From Mucilaginibacter arboris (GTDB lineage: Bacteria > Bacteroidota > Bacteroidia > Sphingobacteriales > Sphingobacteriaceae): 64,000 bases of DNA. The stretch spans positions 62,001 to 126,000 of the forward strand of contig NZ_WPIK01000014.1 of the NCBI RefSeq assembly GCF_009754915.1, read 5' to 3'. Positions 25,410 to 34,070 of this stretch are shown one piece after another. The notes under the pieces were generated by a model. It had not been told where the DNA came from, did not search any database, and saw only the letters and a program-made list of their open reading frames with translations. The position numbers were made by a program, and so were the translations under genes. The stretch's first letter is position 1, and every line of letters starts with the position of its first letter.

Positions 25410-26468
25410 ATGAAACTCAATGTCCTGGTTTTTATCAATGCTTTGGCCGTTGCGGTTACGCTGTCTATCGTTAACTTCTATTTCAGCCATAACTGGTTTG
25501 ATGTAATGCAGATATTTTTTATCTCGCTGATTACCAGTTTTATTGTTTTTTATTACCTGATCGAAAAATATGTTTATTCCAAGATCAAGCTTATTTATAA
25601 GCTCATCCATAACCTTAAACTTGGGCGTGATTTGCGCGATGCTTTGGGCGAAAACATGAGTTCTGACCCTATTCATGATGTAGAAAAAGAGGTAAAAGAA
25701 TGGGCAAAAGAAAAAAAATCTGAAATCGATATTCTTAAAAAACAGGAACAGTTCAGGCGCGAATTCCTTTCCAATCTTTCGCACGAATTTAAAACACCTC
25801 TTTTTGCTATCCAGGGTTATTTGGATATACTGTTGGTGGATGGTTTAGAGGATACCGAACAGGCATTGAAGTTCTTAAAAAAGGCATCCAAAAATGTTGA
25901 CCGTATGGGTTACCTGGTTAAGGACCTGGATGAAATATCTAAACTGGAATCAGGGGAATTTCCAATCCAATATACCAAGTTTAAAATAAATGAGCTGATA
26001 AAAGAAGTATTCGAATCTATGGAAAACCAATCGGCAAAATATCAGATCAAACTTGTTTTTAAGGAAAAATACAACGAACCAATTTATGTAAATGCCGACC
26101 GCGAAAGGATCAGGCAGGTTTTAGTTAACCTGATTGATAATGCTTTTAAATATGGCAAAACCAACGGAACAACTTCGGTAAGTTTGTTTTCGCTGCACGA
26201 CCAGGTTTTGGTTGAAGTAACGGATGACGGTGCCGGAATTGACGAAAAAAACCTGCCCCGTTTGTTTGAACGCTTTTACCGTACCGATGCCAGCCGGTCC
26301 AGGCAAATTGCCGGTTCTGGTTTAGGTTTGGCAATTGTAAAACATATTATAGAAGCACATGAGCAAACGATTAATGTTAGAAGTACATTAGGCATCGGTT
26401 CTACATTTGGCTTTACTTTAAAAAGGGCAAAGCAGCAGCCATTTCCCGGGTTACAGTACTCGATTTAA
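25410..26468 (+). CDS. Orphan sensor histidine kinase (PhoR-like context)
   Basis: A 352-residue kinase with two membrane helices close together (about 6-25 and 31-51), almost no periplasmic loop, then a HAMP-like linker. The HisKA box has His 125 in LSHEFKTPLFAIQGY. The HATPase has NLIDNAFKYG, DDGAGIDEKNLPRLFERFYR and GSGLGLAIVKHII. No response regulator is adjacent. The small sensor and its place directly upstream of DUF47 and a phosphate transporter resemble PhoR, which senses transporter status rather than a ligand; that is inference. A weak type-A match (GATAAAAGAAGTAT, 25997) is in frame as L-I-K-E-V. Confidence 0.87.
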   Translation: MKLNVLVFINALAVAVTLSIVNFYFSHNWFDVMQIFFISLITSFIVFYYLIEKYVYSKIKLIYKLIHNLKLGRDLRDALGENMSSDPIHDVEKEVKEWAKEKKSEIDILKKQEQFRREFLSNLSHEFKTPLFAIQGYLDILLVDGLEDTEQALKFLKKASKNVDRMGYLVKDLDEISKLESGEFPIQYTKFKINELIKEVFESMENQSAKYQIKLVFKEKYNEPIYVNADRERIRQVLVNLIDNAFKYGKTNGTTSVSLFSLHDQVLVEVTDDGAGIDEKNLPRLFERFYRTDASRSRQIAGSGLGLAIVKHIIEAHEQTINVRSTLGIGSTFGFTLKRAKQQPFPGLQYSI

Positions 26469-26498
26469 CATTAACTTAACATCATTCCTTTACTTTTG
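26465..26498 (+). promoter_or_regulatory. Candidate Pho box and -7 element of the DUF47-pit operon
   Basis: TTAACA-N5-TTAACA at 26465-26481 is an exact 11-bp direct repeat of the type bound by PhoP/PhoB regulators. It overlaps the expected -33 region of a promoter whose -7 element TACTTTTG lies at 26491-26498. Transcription would begin near 26505, about 10 bases before the ATG at 26515. Confidence 0.5.
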
Positions 26499-26514
26499 TC
26501 TGTAATTTAAAAGC

Positions 26515-27165
26515 ATGTCATTAAACAGCATTTTTCAATATTTTGTACCAAAGGATAAAAAAATATTTTTTCCTTTATTTGAGCAGGCAGCAGTCAACGT
26601 AGTTGAAATGGCCACTTTATTGGTAAAAGCAGTGAATGCTGCAGAAGTAAGCAAAAGGGAAACCTTATATCAGCAGATTGATAAACTGGAAAATGTAGGC
26701 GATGAGATTACGCACCAGATTTACCTGGAATTAGGCAAAAACTTTATTACACCTTTTGACCGGGAAGATATTCACTCTTTAGCAACCGCAATTGATGATG
26801 TTGCAGATCTGATCCAGGGTTCTGCCAACCGGATGAGTTTATACCAGATCAGTGAAATGACAGAGCCTATACAAAAATTATCAGATCTGATTTTACAGGC
26901 AAGTATTGATTTGCAAAAAGCGGTTGGCGAACTAAAAGACCTGAAAAATGTACGCAATATCGCAGAATCCTGCATTCGTATCAACAGTATAGAAAACCAG
27001 GCAGATTATGTTTTTGACCGCGCTGTGGCCGATTTGTTTTTGTATGAGAAAGATGCCATCAGGCTGATTAAATATAAAGAAATTTTGGCTGCGCTTGAAA
27101 CAGCAACAGACCGATGTGAAGATGCGGCTAATGTAATGGAATCTATCATTGTAAAAAACGCATAA
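26515..27165 (+). CDS. DUF47 / PhoU-like protein
   Basis: A 216-residue all-helical protein of the DUF47 family, related to PhoU. The opening FPLFEQAAVNVVEMATLL and the E/D-rich turns DEITHQIYLELGKNFITPFDREDIHSLATAIDDVADLI are diagnostic; the acidic E/DxxxD motifs bind metal clusters. In bacteria, DUF47 genes precede Pit transporters and adjust uptake. Here the Pit gene starts 3 bases later, so the two are one operon. Confidence 0.9.
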   Translation: MSLNSIFQYFVPKDKKIFFPLFEQAAVNVVEMATLLVKAVNAAEVSKRETLYQQIDKLENVGDEITHQIYLELGKNFITPFDREDIHSLATAIDDVADLIQGSANRMSLYQISEMTEPIQKLSDLILQASIDLQKAVGELKDLKNVRNIAESCIRINSIENQADYVFDRAVADLFLYEKDAIRLIKYKEILAALETATDRCEDAANVMESIIVKNA

Positions 27166-27168
27166 GTA

Positions 27169-28176
27169 ATGATATCTACCTTATTGGTTGTTGTAGTTAT
27201 CTTAGCCCTCATATTTGATTTTATCAACGGTTTTCATGATGCGGCAAACTCTATTGCTACCATTGTATCCACCAAAGTTTTAACGCCTTTTCAAGCTGTT
27301 TTATGGGCTGCATCGTTTAATTTCCTGGCTTACTTTTTAATTAAAGATCATAAAGTAGCCAATACTATTGCCAAAACGGTTTACGAAAACTTTATAACTA
27401 TGCACGTTATTATGGCAGGTTTATTAGCAGCTATAACCTGGAATTTAATAACATGGTGGTTTGGTATTCCTTCCAGTTCTTCGCATACATTAATTGGAGG
27501 GTTTGCAGGCGCCGGAATGACGAATGCTGCTTTTATGGGTGTAAACCCTTTTCATGCAGTTAATTATGGGCCAATTATAAATATTGTTTTGTTTATTTTT
27601 CTGGCACCAATTATTGGGATGCTAATTGGTATGGCCATTAATATCCTGATTATCAATATTTGTAAAAATGCCCGCCCGTCTGTAGCCGAAGTATGGTTTA
27701 AACGGTTACAGTTAATATCATCCGGTGCTTTAAGTTTTGCGCATGGCGGTAATGATGCCCAGAAAGTAATGGGTATTATTTATGTTGCCCTGGTTGCATC
27801 AAAAGTAATTACAAGCGATGCAAAAATGCCTGAATGGATACCTTTTGCCTGTTATTCTGCTATTGCAGCAGGAACGATGTCTGGCGGATGGAAAATTGTA
27901 AAAACAATGGGCACCAAAATTACTAAAGTAACGCCGTTAGAAGGTGTAAGTGCCGAAACTGCAGGTGCAATCACCCTGTTTGTAACCGAACATTTTGGTA
28001 TCCCTGTATCTACCACCCATACCATCACCGGGTCTATTATTGGTGTTGGCTTAACCAAACGTGTATCTGCCGTTCGCTGGGGCGTAACCATTAACCTCAT
28101 TTGGGCCTGGGTTATTACCATTCCGGTTTCTGCATTGGTTGCCGCCGGCGTTTTTGCCATTATTAAACTTTTTTAG
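27169..28176 (+). CDS. Inorganic phosphate transporter, Pit family
   Basis: A 335-residue membrane protein with about ten helices and the two family repeats: DFINGFHDAANSIATIVSTKVLTP near 15-38 and its counterpart LSFAHGGNDAQKVMGI near 188-203. It carries low-affinity symport of phosphate (usually as a metal-phosphate) with protons across the inner membrane. It is co-encoded with the DUF47 regulator and sits under the candidate Pho box at 26465. Confidence 0.92.
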   Translation: MISTLLVVVVILALIFDFINGFHDAANSIATIVSTKVLTPFQAVLWAASFNFLAYFLIKDHKVANTIAKTVYENFITMHVIMAGLLAAITWNLITWWFGIPSSSSHTLIGGFAGAGMTNAAFMGVNPFHAVNYGPIINIVLFIFLAPIIGMLIGMAINILIINICKNARPSVAEVWFKRLQLISSGALSFAHGGNDAQKVMGIIYVALVASKVITSDAKMPEWIPFACYSAIAAGTMSGGWKIVKTMGTKITKVTPLEGVSAETAGAITLFVTEHFGIPVSTTHTITGSIIGVGLTKRVSAVRWGVTINLIWAWVITIPVSALVAAGVFAIIKLF

Positions 28177-28316
28177 CAAGCATTGGTCTTATTAATAACT
28201 GCTTCAGTATCAATTGAAGCATAAATTTGATAACGATGAAACTTTTATAAGCTGTTTTTGCGTTAAGCAACTACAACTTGTATTTAACATAAATGCTTCA
28301 TCCAAATTAAAATTTA

Positions 28317-29078
28317 ATGAAAAAGCAGAACCCTATTTTACCCGCTACTCTTTTTACCATCCTTTTTTTTACCATCAACTTAAATCAGGCACACAGTCAG
28401 GTTTTGAATAAGCTTTTATCAAAAGCAACAAAAACAAATACTGCAGCAACACCTTCTGATCAGGAAATTTCTACCGGCATAAAAGAAGCATTGCAGCAGG
28501 GAATTGTTAAAAGCAGCGATCAGTTATCGGCGGTAAACGGATTTTTTGGGAATGCAGCGGTTAAGATTTTATTTCCTCCGGAAGCACAAAAAGCAGAAAA
28601 CACGTTGCGGAAGTTGGGTTTAAACAAACTTTGCGATAACGTAATCCTCTCCTTAAACCGTGCAGCAGAAGATGCGGCGAAGGAAGCCAAACCGATTTTT
28701 ATTTCGGCATTAAAACAAATGAGCGTTAAAGATGCCGCCAATATTTTATTAGGCCCAAGCGATGCTGCAACACAATACTTTAAGCGGACAACTACAGATT
28801 CTCTTGCGGCAAAATTTCGTCCGGTAGTTCATAATAGTTTAAATAAAGTTGGCGCAACGCAATATTATAATCAGGCTGCAACTTCTTACAATAAAGTTCC
28901 TTTCAATAGAAATAAGGTTGATCCGGATATTGAAAATTATGTAACGCAAAAAGCTATCAGCGGTCTGTTTGTAGAGATTGCGCAGCAGGAATTACAGATC
29001 AGGCAGAATTTGCCTTCCTCACGTTCTACTGCGTTATTACAAAAGGTTTTTAGCTACGCTGATCAGGCCAAAAAGTAA
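28317..29078 (+). CDS. DUF4197 periplasmic protein
   Basis: A 253-residue protein with a signal peptide (about 1-29, ending SQ). The mature part matches DUF4197: DQEISTGIKEALQQGI, then FGNAAVKILFPPEAQKAENTLRKLG, DAANILLGPSDAATQYFKRTT and a C-terminal helix ending the domain. The function of the family is unknown; it is helical and presumably periplasmic. It lies alone between the Pit operon and the PDH genes and ends at a strong hairpin made from type-A repeats. A one-mismatch type-A core (28478) is read in frame as I-K-E-A. Confidence 0.85.
   Translation: MKKQNPILPATLFTILFFTINLNQAHSQVLNKLLSKATKTNTAATPSDQEISTGIKEALQQGIVKSSDQLSAVNGFFGNAAVKILFPPEAQKAENTLRKLGLNKLCDNVILSLNRAAEDAAKEAKPIFISALKQMSVKDAANILLGPSDAATQYFKRTTTDSLAAKFRPVVHNSLNKVGATQYYNQAATSYNKVPFNRNKVDPDIENYVTQKAISGLFVEIAQQELQIRQNLPSSRSTALLQKVFSYADQAKK
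28478..28491 (+). repeat. Dispersed repeat type A in the DUF4197 gene, one mismatch
   Basis: CATAAAAGAAGCAT, preceded by GAAATTTCTACCGG, so the A/T tract is present but farther away. Confidence 0.5.
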
Positions 29079-29095
29079 GCACTAAATTTTTAACC

Positions 29096-29136
29096 GATAA
29101 AAGAAGCATCGGTTTTAAAACCGATGCTTCTTTTAT
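29096..29136. terminator. Terminator hairpin from two inverted type-A repeats
   Basis: A plus copy (29096-29109) and a minus copy (29123-29136) face each other, extended by CGGTTT / AAACCG to a near-perfect stem of about 19 bp. The A/T tracts lie outside the stem, opposite to the pairs at 8421 and 46092. It is 17 bases after the DUF4197 stop. Confidence 0.75.
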
Positions 29137-29173
29137 GCCTGTTATTTTTGGGTTGGCGCGAAAAATTCAAAAT

Positions 29174-29212
29174 AAAAAATCCGGCATGTGTAATAACTAT
29201 ACCGGATTTTTT
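29174..29212. terminator. Bidirectional terminator after the PDH E2 gene
   Basis: AAAAAATCCGG and CCGGATTTTTT form an 11-bp stem around a 17-base loop. Both strands end in T-runs, serving the convergent DUF4197 and E2 genes. Confidence 0.7.
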
Positions 29213-29215
29213 ATC

Positions 29216-29229
29216 GATAAAAGAAGTAT
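29216..29229 (+). repeat. Dispersed repeat type A, one mismatch
   Basis: GATAAAAGAAGTAT, preceded by ATTTTTTATC (the arm of the terminator), 3 bases from the E2 stop codon. Confidence 0.75.
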
Positions 29230-29232
29230 CTG

Positions 29233-30906
29233 TTAGATTAACAACCGTACAGGTTCTTCTAAGAATGATTTAACGGTATTTAGGAAAGCCGCCGCCGTAG
29301 CACCATCAACCACACGATGATCGGCACTTAACGTTACTTTCATTACGTTTCCAGGAACTACAGCACCGTTTTTAACCACCGGCACAGATTGGATACCAGC
29401 TACCGCGAGGATACATGAATCCGGCGGATTGATAATTGCAGTAAAATCATCTACACCAAACATGCCTAAGTTAGAGATGGTAAAAGTTGAACCTTCCCAG
29501 TCTGACGGCTGTAGTTTTTTATCTTTTGCTTTTTTAGCAAAATCTTTTACTTCTGCAGAGATACGGCTCAATGATTTACCATCTGCAAAACGTACAACCG
29601 GAACCAATAAACCTTCGTCAACTGCTACCGCGATACCAATATTTACATGTTCGTTTGTACGGATCTTATCGCCTAACCAGGAAGAATTAATAGCCGGATG
29701 CTGTTTTAAAGCAGATGCACAAGCTTTAACTACTAAATCGTTAAATGATATTTTAACAGGTGATACCTCGTTCATCTTAGTACGGGCTACCATAGCAGCA
29801 TCCATATCAATAGAAACGGTAACAAAGAAATGTGGTGCAGTAAACAGGCTTTCGGCTAAACGTTTCGCAATCACTTTACGCATTTGCGTAACCGGTTTTT
29901 CTGAGTATTTCTCTTCACCAATATATTGCGGAAGAACAATAGTGCCTTGTGCTTTGGCCATTCCTTCTTTAGCTGTTGCGCTGGTAGCAATAGCTTCCTG
30001 TGCTTCTTTTAAGGATGGTTTTTCGGCGGAAGTTTCAGCTTTGGCAGCAGGTGTAAAGGCTTCTACATCTTTTTTAACAATGCGTCCGCCTTCGGCACTT
30101 CCTTTAACTTCTGTCAGGTTGATGCCTTTATCTTTAGCAATTTTACGTGCTAACGGAGAAGCTTTTACGCGACTGTCATCAGCAGTTGTTGCTGCAGCTG
30201 GTGTTTCTGCTTTTGCTGGTTCAGCAGCTTCAGTTGTTTCTGTTTTTGCTTCTGGTGCTGCGCCAGTATCTTGCAATAAAGGTGTAATATCAGTCCCTTC
30301 TTTACCTACAATGGCAATAATGCCATTAATAGGTGCGGCTTCTCCTTCTTTTACACCAATATAAAGCAAGGTTCCTTCTTCGTAACCAACCACTTCCATG
30401 GTTGCTTTATCGGTTGCTACATCAGCAATGGAATCGTCTGCTTTAACTTTGTCGCCAACTTTAAAGTTCCATTTTTCAATAGTCCCTTCGGTCATTGTAT
30501 CACTTAACAGCGGCATCCTGATTACAGTAGCCGGAATGCTGGACAGATCAACTTTGGCAGCAGGAGCAGGAGTTGCAGCAGGTTTTTCTTCTGCTTTTGG
30601 CTGTTCTGTTTTTGTTTCGGTCTGAGGGGCAGAACCACCTGCGCCCAAGGCTGTTTTATAATCTTCGCCTTCTTTACCAATTACGGCAATTACAGCATCA
30701 ATTGCCACTGCTTTACCTTCTTCAGCACCGATATAAAGAATCGTACCATCCTGGTAAGATTCAAGGTCCATTGTAGCTTTGTCAGTTTCTACTTCAGCTA
30801 ACAAGTCACCGGATTTTATTTTATCACCAACTTTTTTATGCCATTTAGCCAATACCCCTTCAGTCATGGTATCGCTCATTTTTGGCATTTTTACTACTTC
30901 GGCCAT
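29233..30906 (-). CDS. pdhC: Dihydrolipoyl acetyltransferase (PDH E2)
   Basis: A 557-residue E2 with two lipoyl domains (lipoyl-Lys 43 and Lys 167, both in TDKATM), joined by Ala/Pro/Glu-rich linkers. A peripheral-subunit-binding domain follows (KASPLARKIAKDKGINL, about 252-290), then the catalytic acetyltransferase core, which ends with SADHRVVDGA carrying the catalytic His and Asp. It forms the core of the pyruvate dehydrogenase complex and transfers acetyl to CoA. It is 59 bases downstream of E1-alpha in the same direction. A long antisense open frame over the linkers is a composition shadow, not a gene. Confidence 0.93.
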   Translation of the reverse strand: MAEVVKMPKMSDTMTEGVLAKWHKKVGDKIKSGDLLAEVETDKATMDLESYQDGTILYIGAEEGKAVAIDAVIAVIGKEGEDYKTALGAGGSAPQTETKTEQPKAEEKPAATPAPAAKVDLSSIPATVIRMPLLSDTMTEGTIEKWNFKVGDKVKADDSIADVATDKATMEVVGYEEGTLLYIGVKEGEAAPINGIIAIVGKEGTDITPLLQDTGAAPEAKTETTEAAEPAKAETPAAATTADDSRVKASPLARKIAKDKGINLTEVKGSAEGGRIVKKDVEAFTPAAKAETSAEKPSLKEAQEAIATSATAKEGMAKAQGTIVLPQYIGEEKYSEKPVTQMRKVIAKRLAESLFTAPHFFVTVSIDMDAAMVARTKMNEVSPVKISFNDLVVKACASALKQHPAINSSWLGDKIRTNEHVNIGIAVAVDEGLLVPVVRFADGKSLSRISAEVKDFAKKAKDKKLQPSDWEGSTFTISNLGMFGVDDFTAIINPPDSCILAVAGIQSVPVVKNGAVVPGNVMKVTLSADHRVVDGATAAAFLNTVKSFLEEPVRLLI

Positions 30907-30942
30907 ATATTAGATTTGAAGTTTTTTATATTGATAGGAGTG

Positions 30943-30956
30943 ATGCTTCTTTTATC
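30943..30956 (-). repeat. Dispersed repeat type A between PDH genes
   Basis: Perfect copy, followed on the plus strand by GTATTAAAATT, in the 59-base gap between the E1-alpha stop and the E2 start. Confidence 0.85.
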
Positions 30957-30965
30957 GTATTAAAA

Positions 30966-31961
30966 TTAGTCCATGATGTAAGGATAATCCTTCTGTACAT
31001 AAACATCAGTGTAAAGCTCTGATGCTTCCGGGTACGGAGATTCTTCTGCAAATTTTACAGCCTCATCTACAATACCTTTTACTTTGGCATCAATACTTTC
31101 TATCCACGCTTCATCAGCATATTTTTCTTTTAAAATAGCCTGTTTTACTACTTCGATCGGGTCTTTCGCTTTATAACTTTCTACCTCGTCTTTTGTACGG
31201 TATTTTTGCGGATCAGACATGGAGTGCCCTTTATAACGATAAGTGCGCATTTCCAGGAAAGTTGGCCCTTCGCCTTTGCGTGCACGTTCTATCGCTTCGT
31301 CCATGGCATTATGTACAGCAACAGGGTCCATACCATCAACCGGTGCAGAAGGCATATCATAAGCCAGGCCCATTTTGTAAATATCAGTCATGTTGGTTGT
31401 ACGGGCCACAGAAGTTCCCATGGCATAACCATTATTTTCGCAGATAAAAACAACAGGGAGTTTCCAAAGCATGGCCATGTTGAAAGTTTCGTTTAAAGCC
31501 CCCTGGCGGACAGCGCCATCGCCCATATAACAAAGGTTTACAAAATCTTCTCCTTTATATTTACTTGCAAAAGCAATACCTGCGCCTAACGGAATTTGTC
31601 CGCCTACAATAGCATGTCCGCCATAAAAATAGTTTTCTTTATCAAAAAGGTGCATTGAACCACCTTTTCCTTTAGAACAGCCAGTTGCCTTACCATACAT
31701 TTCGGCCATGATTGCATTTGGGGAAGTGCCTAAAGCTAAAGCATGTGCATGGTCCCGATAGGTAGTAATCATACTATCGCCTTTTTTAATAACAGACATG
31801 GCACCAGCTAAAACAGCTTCTTGTCCGATATATAAATGACAAAACCCGCGGATTTTTTGTTGTCCGTACAACTGTCCTGTCTTCTCTTCAAACTTACGCA
31901 TCAATAACATGGATTCGTACCACATTAAATACGTGTCTTTGGTAATAGCAACTGAGCTCAT
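30966..31961 (-). CDS. pdhA: Pyruvate dehydrogenase E1 component subunit alpha
   Basis: A 331-residue ThDP-binding subunit. The ThDP/Mg motif runs from GDGAVRQGALNETFNMA to CENNGYAMGTS. The phosphorylation-loop region YRYKGHSMSDP and the entry GFCHLYIGQEAV are also typical. Together with PdhB (10943) it decarboxylates pyruvate and acetylates the lipoyl groups of the E2 encoded next. It is the first gene of the two-gene operon pdhA-E2. Confidence 0.93.
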   Translation of the reverse strand: MSSVAITKDTYLMWYESMLLMRKFEEKTGQLYGQQKIRGFCHLYIGQEAVLAGAMSVIKKGDSMITTYRDHAHALALGTSPNAIMAEMYGKATGCSKGKGGSMHLFDKENYFYGGHAIVGGQIPLGAGIAFASKYKGEDFVNLCYMGDGAVRQGALNETFNMAMLWKLPVVFICENNGYAMGTSVARTTNMTDIYKMGLAYDMPSAPVDGMDPVAVHNAMDEAIERARKGEGPTFLEMRTYRYKGHSMSDPQKYRTKDEVESYKAKDPIEVVKQAILKEKYADEAWIESIDAKVKGIVDEAVKFAEESPYPEASELYTDVYVQKDYPYIMD

Positions 31962-32184
31962 GAACTATATTCTTTGTTTAAGAACAGCAAATCTAATTAT
32001 ATCCTGATAAAAAAGCGAAACTCTAAACAGTTTGTTTACGTTATAAACAGGAAATAAAGATTGACGAAAATTATTAATTTCGTTTTTTTTATTGAAAAAA
32101 AGGCAATAGCTTTGAAATCCTGATAAAAGAATGCTTTCAGGTAAATTAAATTAACTGGATAAATAGTTAACTAATTAATATTTG

Positions 32185-32745
32185 ATGAAGAAATTAGCAA
32201 TCGTTATTTTGTTTATAGTAACAACTGCAACTGTTAATGCTCAAGTAGCAAAAGTCGTTCCAAACCAACCCACCGAAAAAAACAATGATGATGATAACGA
32301 AGATAATTTGAGTAAAGGGTACTTTTCTCAGATTATGGGCGTTGCTTTATCTGCAACTTCTAATGTTAAACTGTTCCAATTTGTATATGATTGGATCGGA
32401 ACGCCTTATCATTTGGGCGGCGACAATAAAAAAGGGATTGATTGTTCTAAATTTGCTTTCGAGCTGTACAATAAAGTATTCAATACCGTTATTGGCAACA
32501 ACAGCCGGAATATTTTCAGTATGGTAAACCCGGTTGGAAAAGAAGAATTAAAAGAAGGCGATTTAGTTTTCTTTAAAATACACAGCCGTTCGATCACTCA
32601 TGTTGGTGTTTATATTGGCGATGGCCGGTTTGCACATGCATCTTCAAGTAAAGGCGTTATGATTAGTAATTTGGCTGATCCGTATTGGACAAGGTATTAT
32701 TTTAACGGTGGCCGCTTGCTCTCGGACCTTACGGCAAGTAATTAA
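32185..32745 (+). CDS. Secreted NlpC/P60 (C40) cell-wall peptidase
   Basis: A 186-residue protein with a signal peptide (about 1-20, ending NAQ), an acidic low-complexity segment and a C-terminal NlpC/P60 domain. The catalytic Cys is in GIDCSKFAFELY and the His in ITHVGVYIGDGRFAHAS. It should cleave gamma-D-Glu-diamino-acid bonds of peptidoglycan stems in the periplasm. The ATG at 32185 is preferred over the TTG directly before it. A hairpin follows the stop codon by 2 bases. The upstream gap 31962-32184 contains two weak repeat-like strings (CCTGATAAAA) and no other signal. Confidence 0.87.
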   Translation: MKKLAIVILFIVTTATVNAQVAKVVPNQPTEKNNDDDNEDNLSKGYFSQIMGVALSATSNVKLFQFVYDWIGTPYHLGGDNKKGIDCSKFAFELYNKVFNTVIGNNSRNIFSMVNPVGKEELKEGDLVFFKIHSRSITHVGVYIGDGRFAHASSSKGVMISNLADPYWTRYYFNGGRLLSDLTASN

Positions 32746-32747
32746 AT

Positions 32748-32779
32748 AAAAGCCCTGTAAAAGAAGTACAGGGCTTTTA
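32748..32779. terminator. Bidirectional terminator with a repeat-like loop
   Basis: AAAAGCCCTGTA and TACAGGGCTTTT form a 12-bp stem whose loop is AAAGAAG, so that TGTAAAAGAAGTAC in the middle mimics a degenerate type-A core. It serves the convergent NlpC and 58-residue genes. Confidence 0.75.
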
Positions 32780-32782
32780 TTT

Positions 32783-32959
32783 TTACACATCTTTTGTTGT
32801 TCTTACTAAGCTGATGCCGCTCGAGAAGAAGATTATACCAACGATAACGGCTACCCATACAGACCGCGTATCACCAGTATGCTGAATAAAGGCATAAGCG
32901 CCATAAATAATTCCGATAATGCCAAGCACGGTTAAAAGTCCGCCAAAAGTTCTTTTCAT
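32783..32959 (-). CDS. 58-residue two-helix membrane protein
   Basis: A small frame from ATG at 32959 to TAA at 32783. It begins MKRTFGGLLTVLGIIGIIYG, has a polar turn around 26-33 (QHTGDTRS), a second hydrophobic helix VWVAVIVGIIFFSSGI, and ends VRTTKDV. Two membrane helices with a basic end fit a small inner-membrane protein. It ends at the shared terminator 32748-32779. No family is recognised. Codon use looks normal for the region, and no competing frame exists. Confidence 0.65.
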   Translation of the reverse strand: MKRTFGGLLTVLGIIGIIYGAYAFIQHTGDTRSVWVAVIVGIIFFSSGISLVRTTKDV

Positions 32960-33063
32960 ATTTTATTGTTTAAAGGTTTAAGTGTTTCTGTATCAGCAAA
33001 AAATAAACCAAATTTATTGTTACTGTTTTTATACATTTATTCCGGTTTAAAACAATCTCAAAA

Positions 33064-33999
33064 ATGGCCAATATTTTCTCTCTGATTTTCTTATTTATCG
33101 TTCTGATTGTGGTTTTCAGTTCATTTGTAACTGTTAAACAGGGCACTATTGCAGTAGTTACTGTTTTTGGCAAATACCGGCGCATTTTATTTCCCGGTTT
33201 AAATTTCAAACTTCCGCTGGTTGAGCAAATATATTCCCGCATTTCTATCCAAAACCGCTCTGTCGAACTGGAATTTCAGGCAGTAACGGTAGATCAGGCA
33301 AATGTTTATTTTAAAGCCATGATTTTGTATTCCGTATTTGATCAGAGCGAAGAAACCATCAAAAACGTAGCTTTTAAATTTGTGGACGAACGTAACCTGA
33401 TGCAAGCTTTAATCCGTACGGTTGAAGGCTCTATCCGTGCTTTTGTAGCCACCAAGCGTCAGGCAGATGTACTAATTTTAAGACGTGATATTGTAGAACA
33501 TGTAAAAGAACAGTTGGACCAGATCCTGGAAGGCTGGGGTTATCATTTGCAAGATTTGCAGTTAAATGATATTACTTTTGATGATGTAATTATGAAATCC
33601 ATGAGCCAGGTTGTTGCTTCTAACAACCTGAAAGCCGCTGCCGAAAACGAAGGCCAGGCTTTATTAATCACAAAAACAAAAGGCGCAGAAGCCGAAGGCA
33701 ATGCCATAAAAATTGCTGCGGAAGCAGAACGCCAGGCAGCACAATTGCGCGGGCAGGGAATTGCTTTATTCCGGGAAGAAGTAGCCAAAGGAATGTCTGT
33801 AGCTGCAAAGGAAATGAATGATGCAAACATGGATACTTCCGTAATTTTGTTTACCATGTGGACGGAAGCTATCAAAAATTTCGCGGAATATTCCAAAGGA
33901 AACGTTATCTTTTTGGATGGTTCTACCGATTCCATGAAACGGACTATGCAAGAACTGATGAGTATGAATTTGCTGAATATGGATCAGAAGAAGGCTTGA
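33064..33999 (+). CDS. SPFH/Band 7 (stomatin-like) membrane protein
   Basis: A 311-residue protein with one N-terminal membrane helix (about 4-23) and an SPFH/Band 7 domain (about 23-200: GTIAVVTVFGKYRRILFPGLN, then VERSVELEFQ-like strands and the DITFDDVIM segment). A charged Ala/Glu-rich coiled coil (about 200-245) and a C-terminal tail follow. Such proteins oligomerise as membrane scaffolds. Its TGA shares one base with a type-A repeat. A decayed copy of its 3' end, including that repeat, lies 4.5 kb downstream at 38442, beyond four minus-strand genes. Confidence 0.87.
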   Translation: MANIFSLIFLFIVLIVVFSSFVTVKQGTIAVVTVFGKYRRILFPGLNFKLPLVEQIYSRISIQNRSVELEFQAVTVDQANVYFKAMILYSVFDQSEETIKNVAFKFVDERNLMQALIRTVEGSIRAFVATKRQADVLILRRDIVEHVKEQLDQILEGWGYHLQDLQLNDITFDDVIMKSMSQVVASNNLKAAAENEGQALLITKTKGAEAEGNAIKIAAEAERQAAQLRGQGIALFREEVAKGMSVAAKEMNDANMDTSVILFTMWTEAIKNFAEYSKGNVIFLDGSTDSMKRTMQELMSMNLLNMDQKKA

Positions 34000-34012
34000 T
34001 GCTTCTTTTAGC
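33999..34012 (-). repeat. Dispersed repeat type A overlapping the SPFH stop codon
   Basis: Plus strand ATGCTTCTTTTAGC (one mismatch) starts on the last base of TGA and is followed by AACTATTTTT. Confidence 0.75.
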
Positions 34013-34070
34013 AACTATTTTTAATAATCGTTTTTCTTAATTTAGGTTCGGTTATAACTACAAAAGCGTT

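Noticed and set aside
25997-26010. GATAAAAGAAGTAT in the histidine kinase gene as a full repeat copy
   Set aside because: One mismatch and no convincing A/T tract at the right distance; L-I-K-E-V is ordinary sequence for this region of a kinase, so it may be chance.
29429-30364. 311-codon open frame on the plus strand
   Set aside because: It is antisense to the PDH E2 gene; the Ala/Pro/Glu-rich linkers of E2 have few stops in this frame. Its own sequence is a low-complexity Ser/Ala/Thr string without domains.
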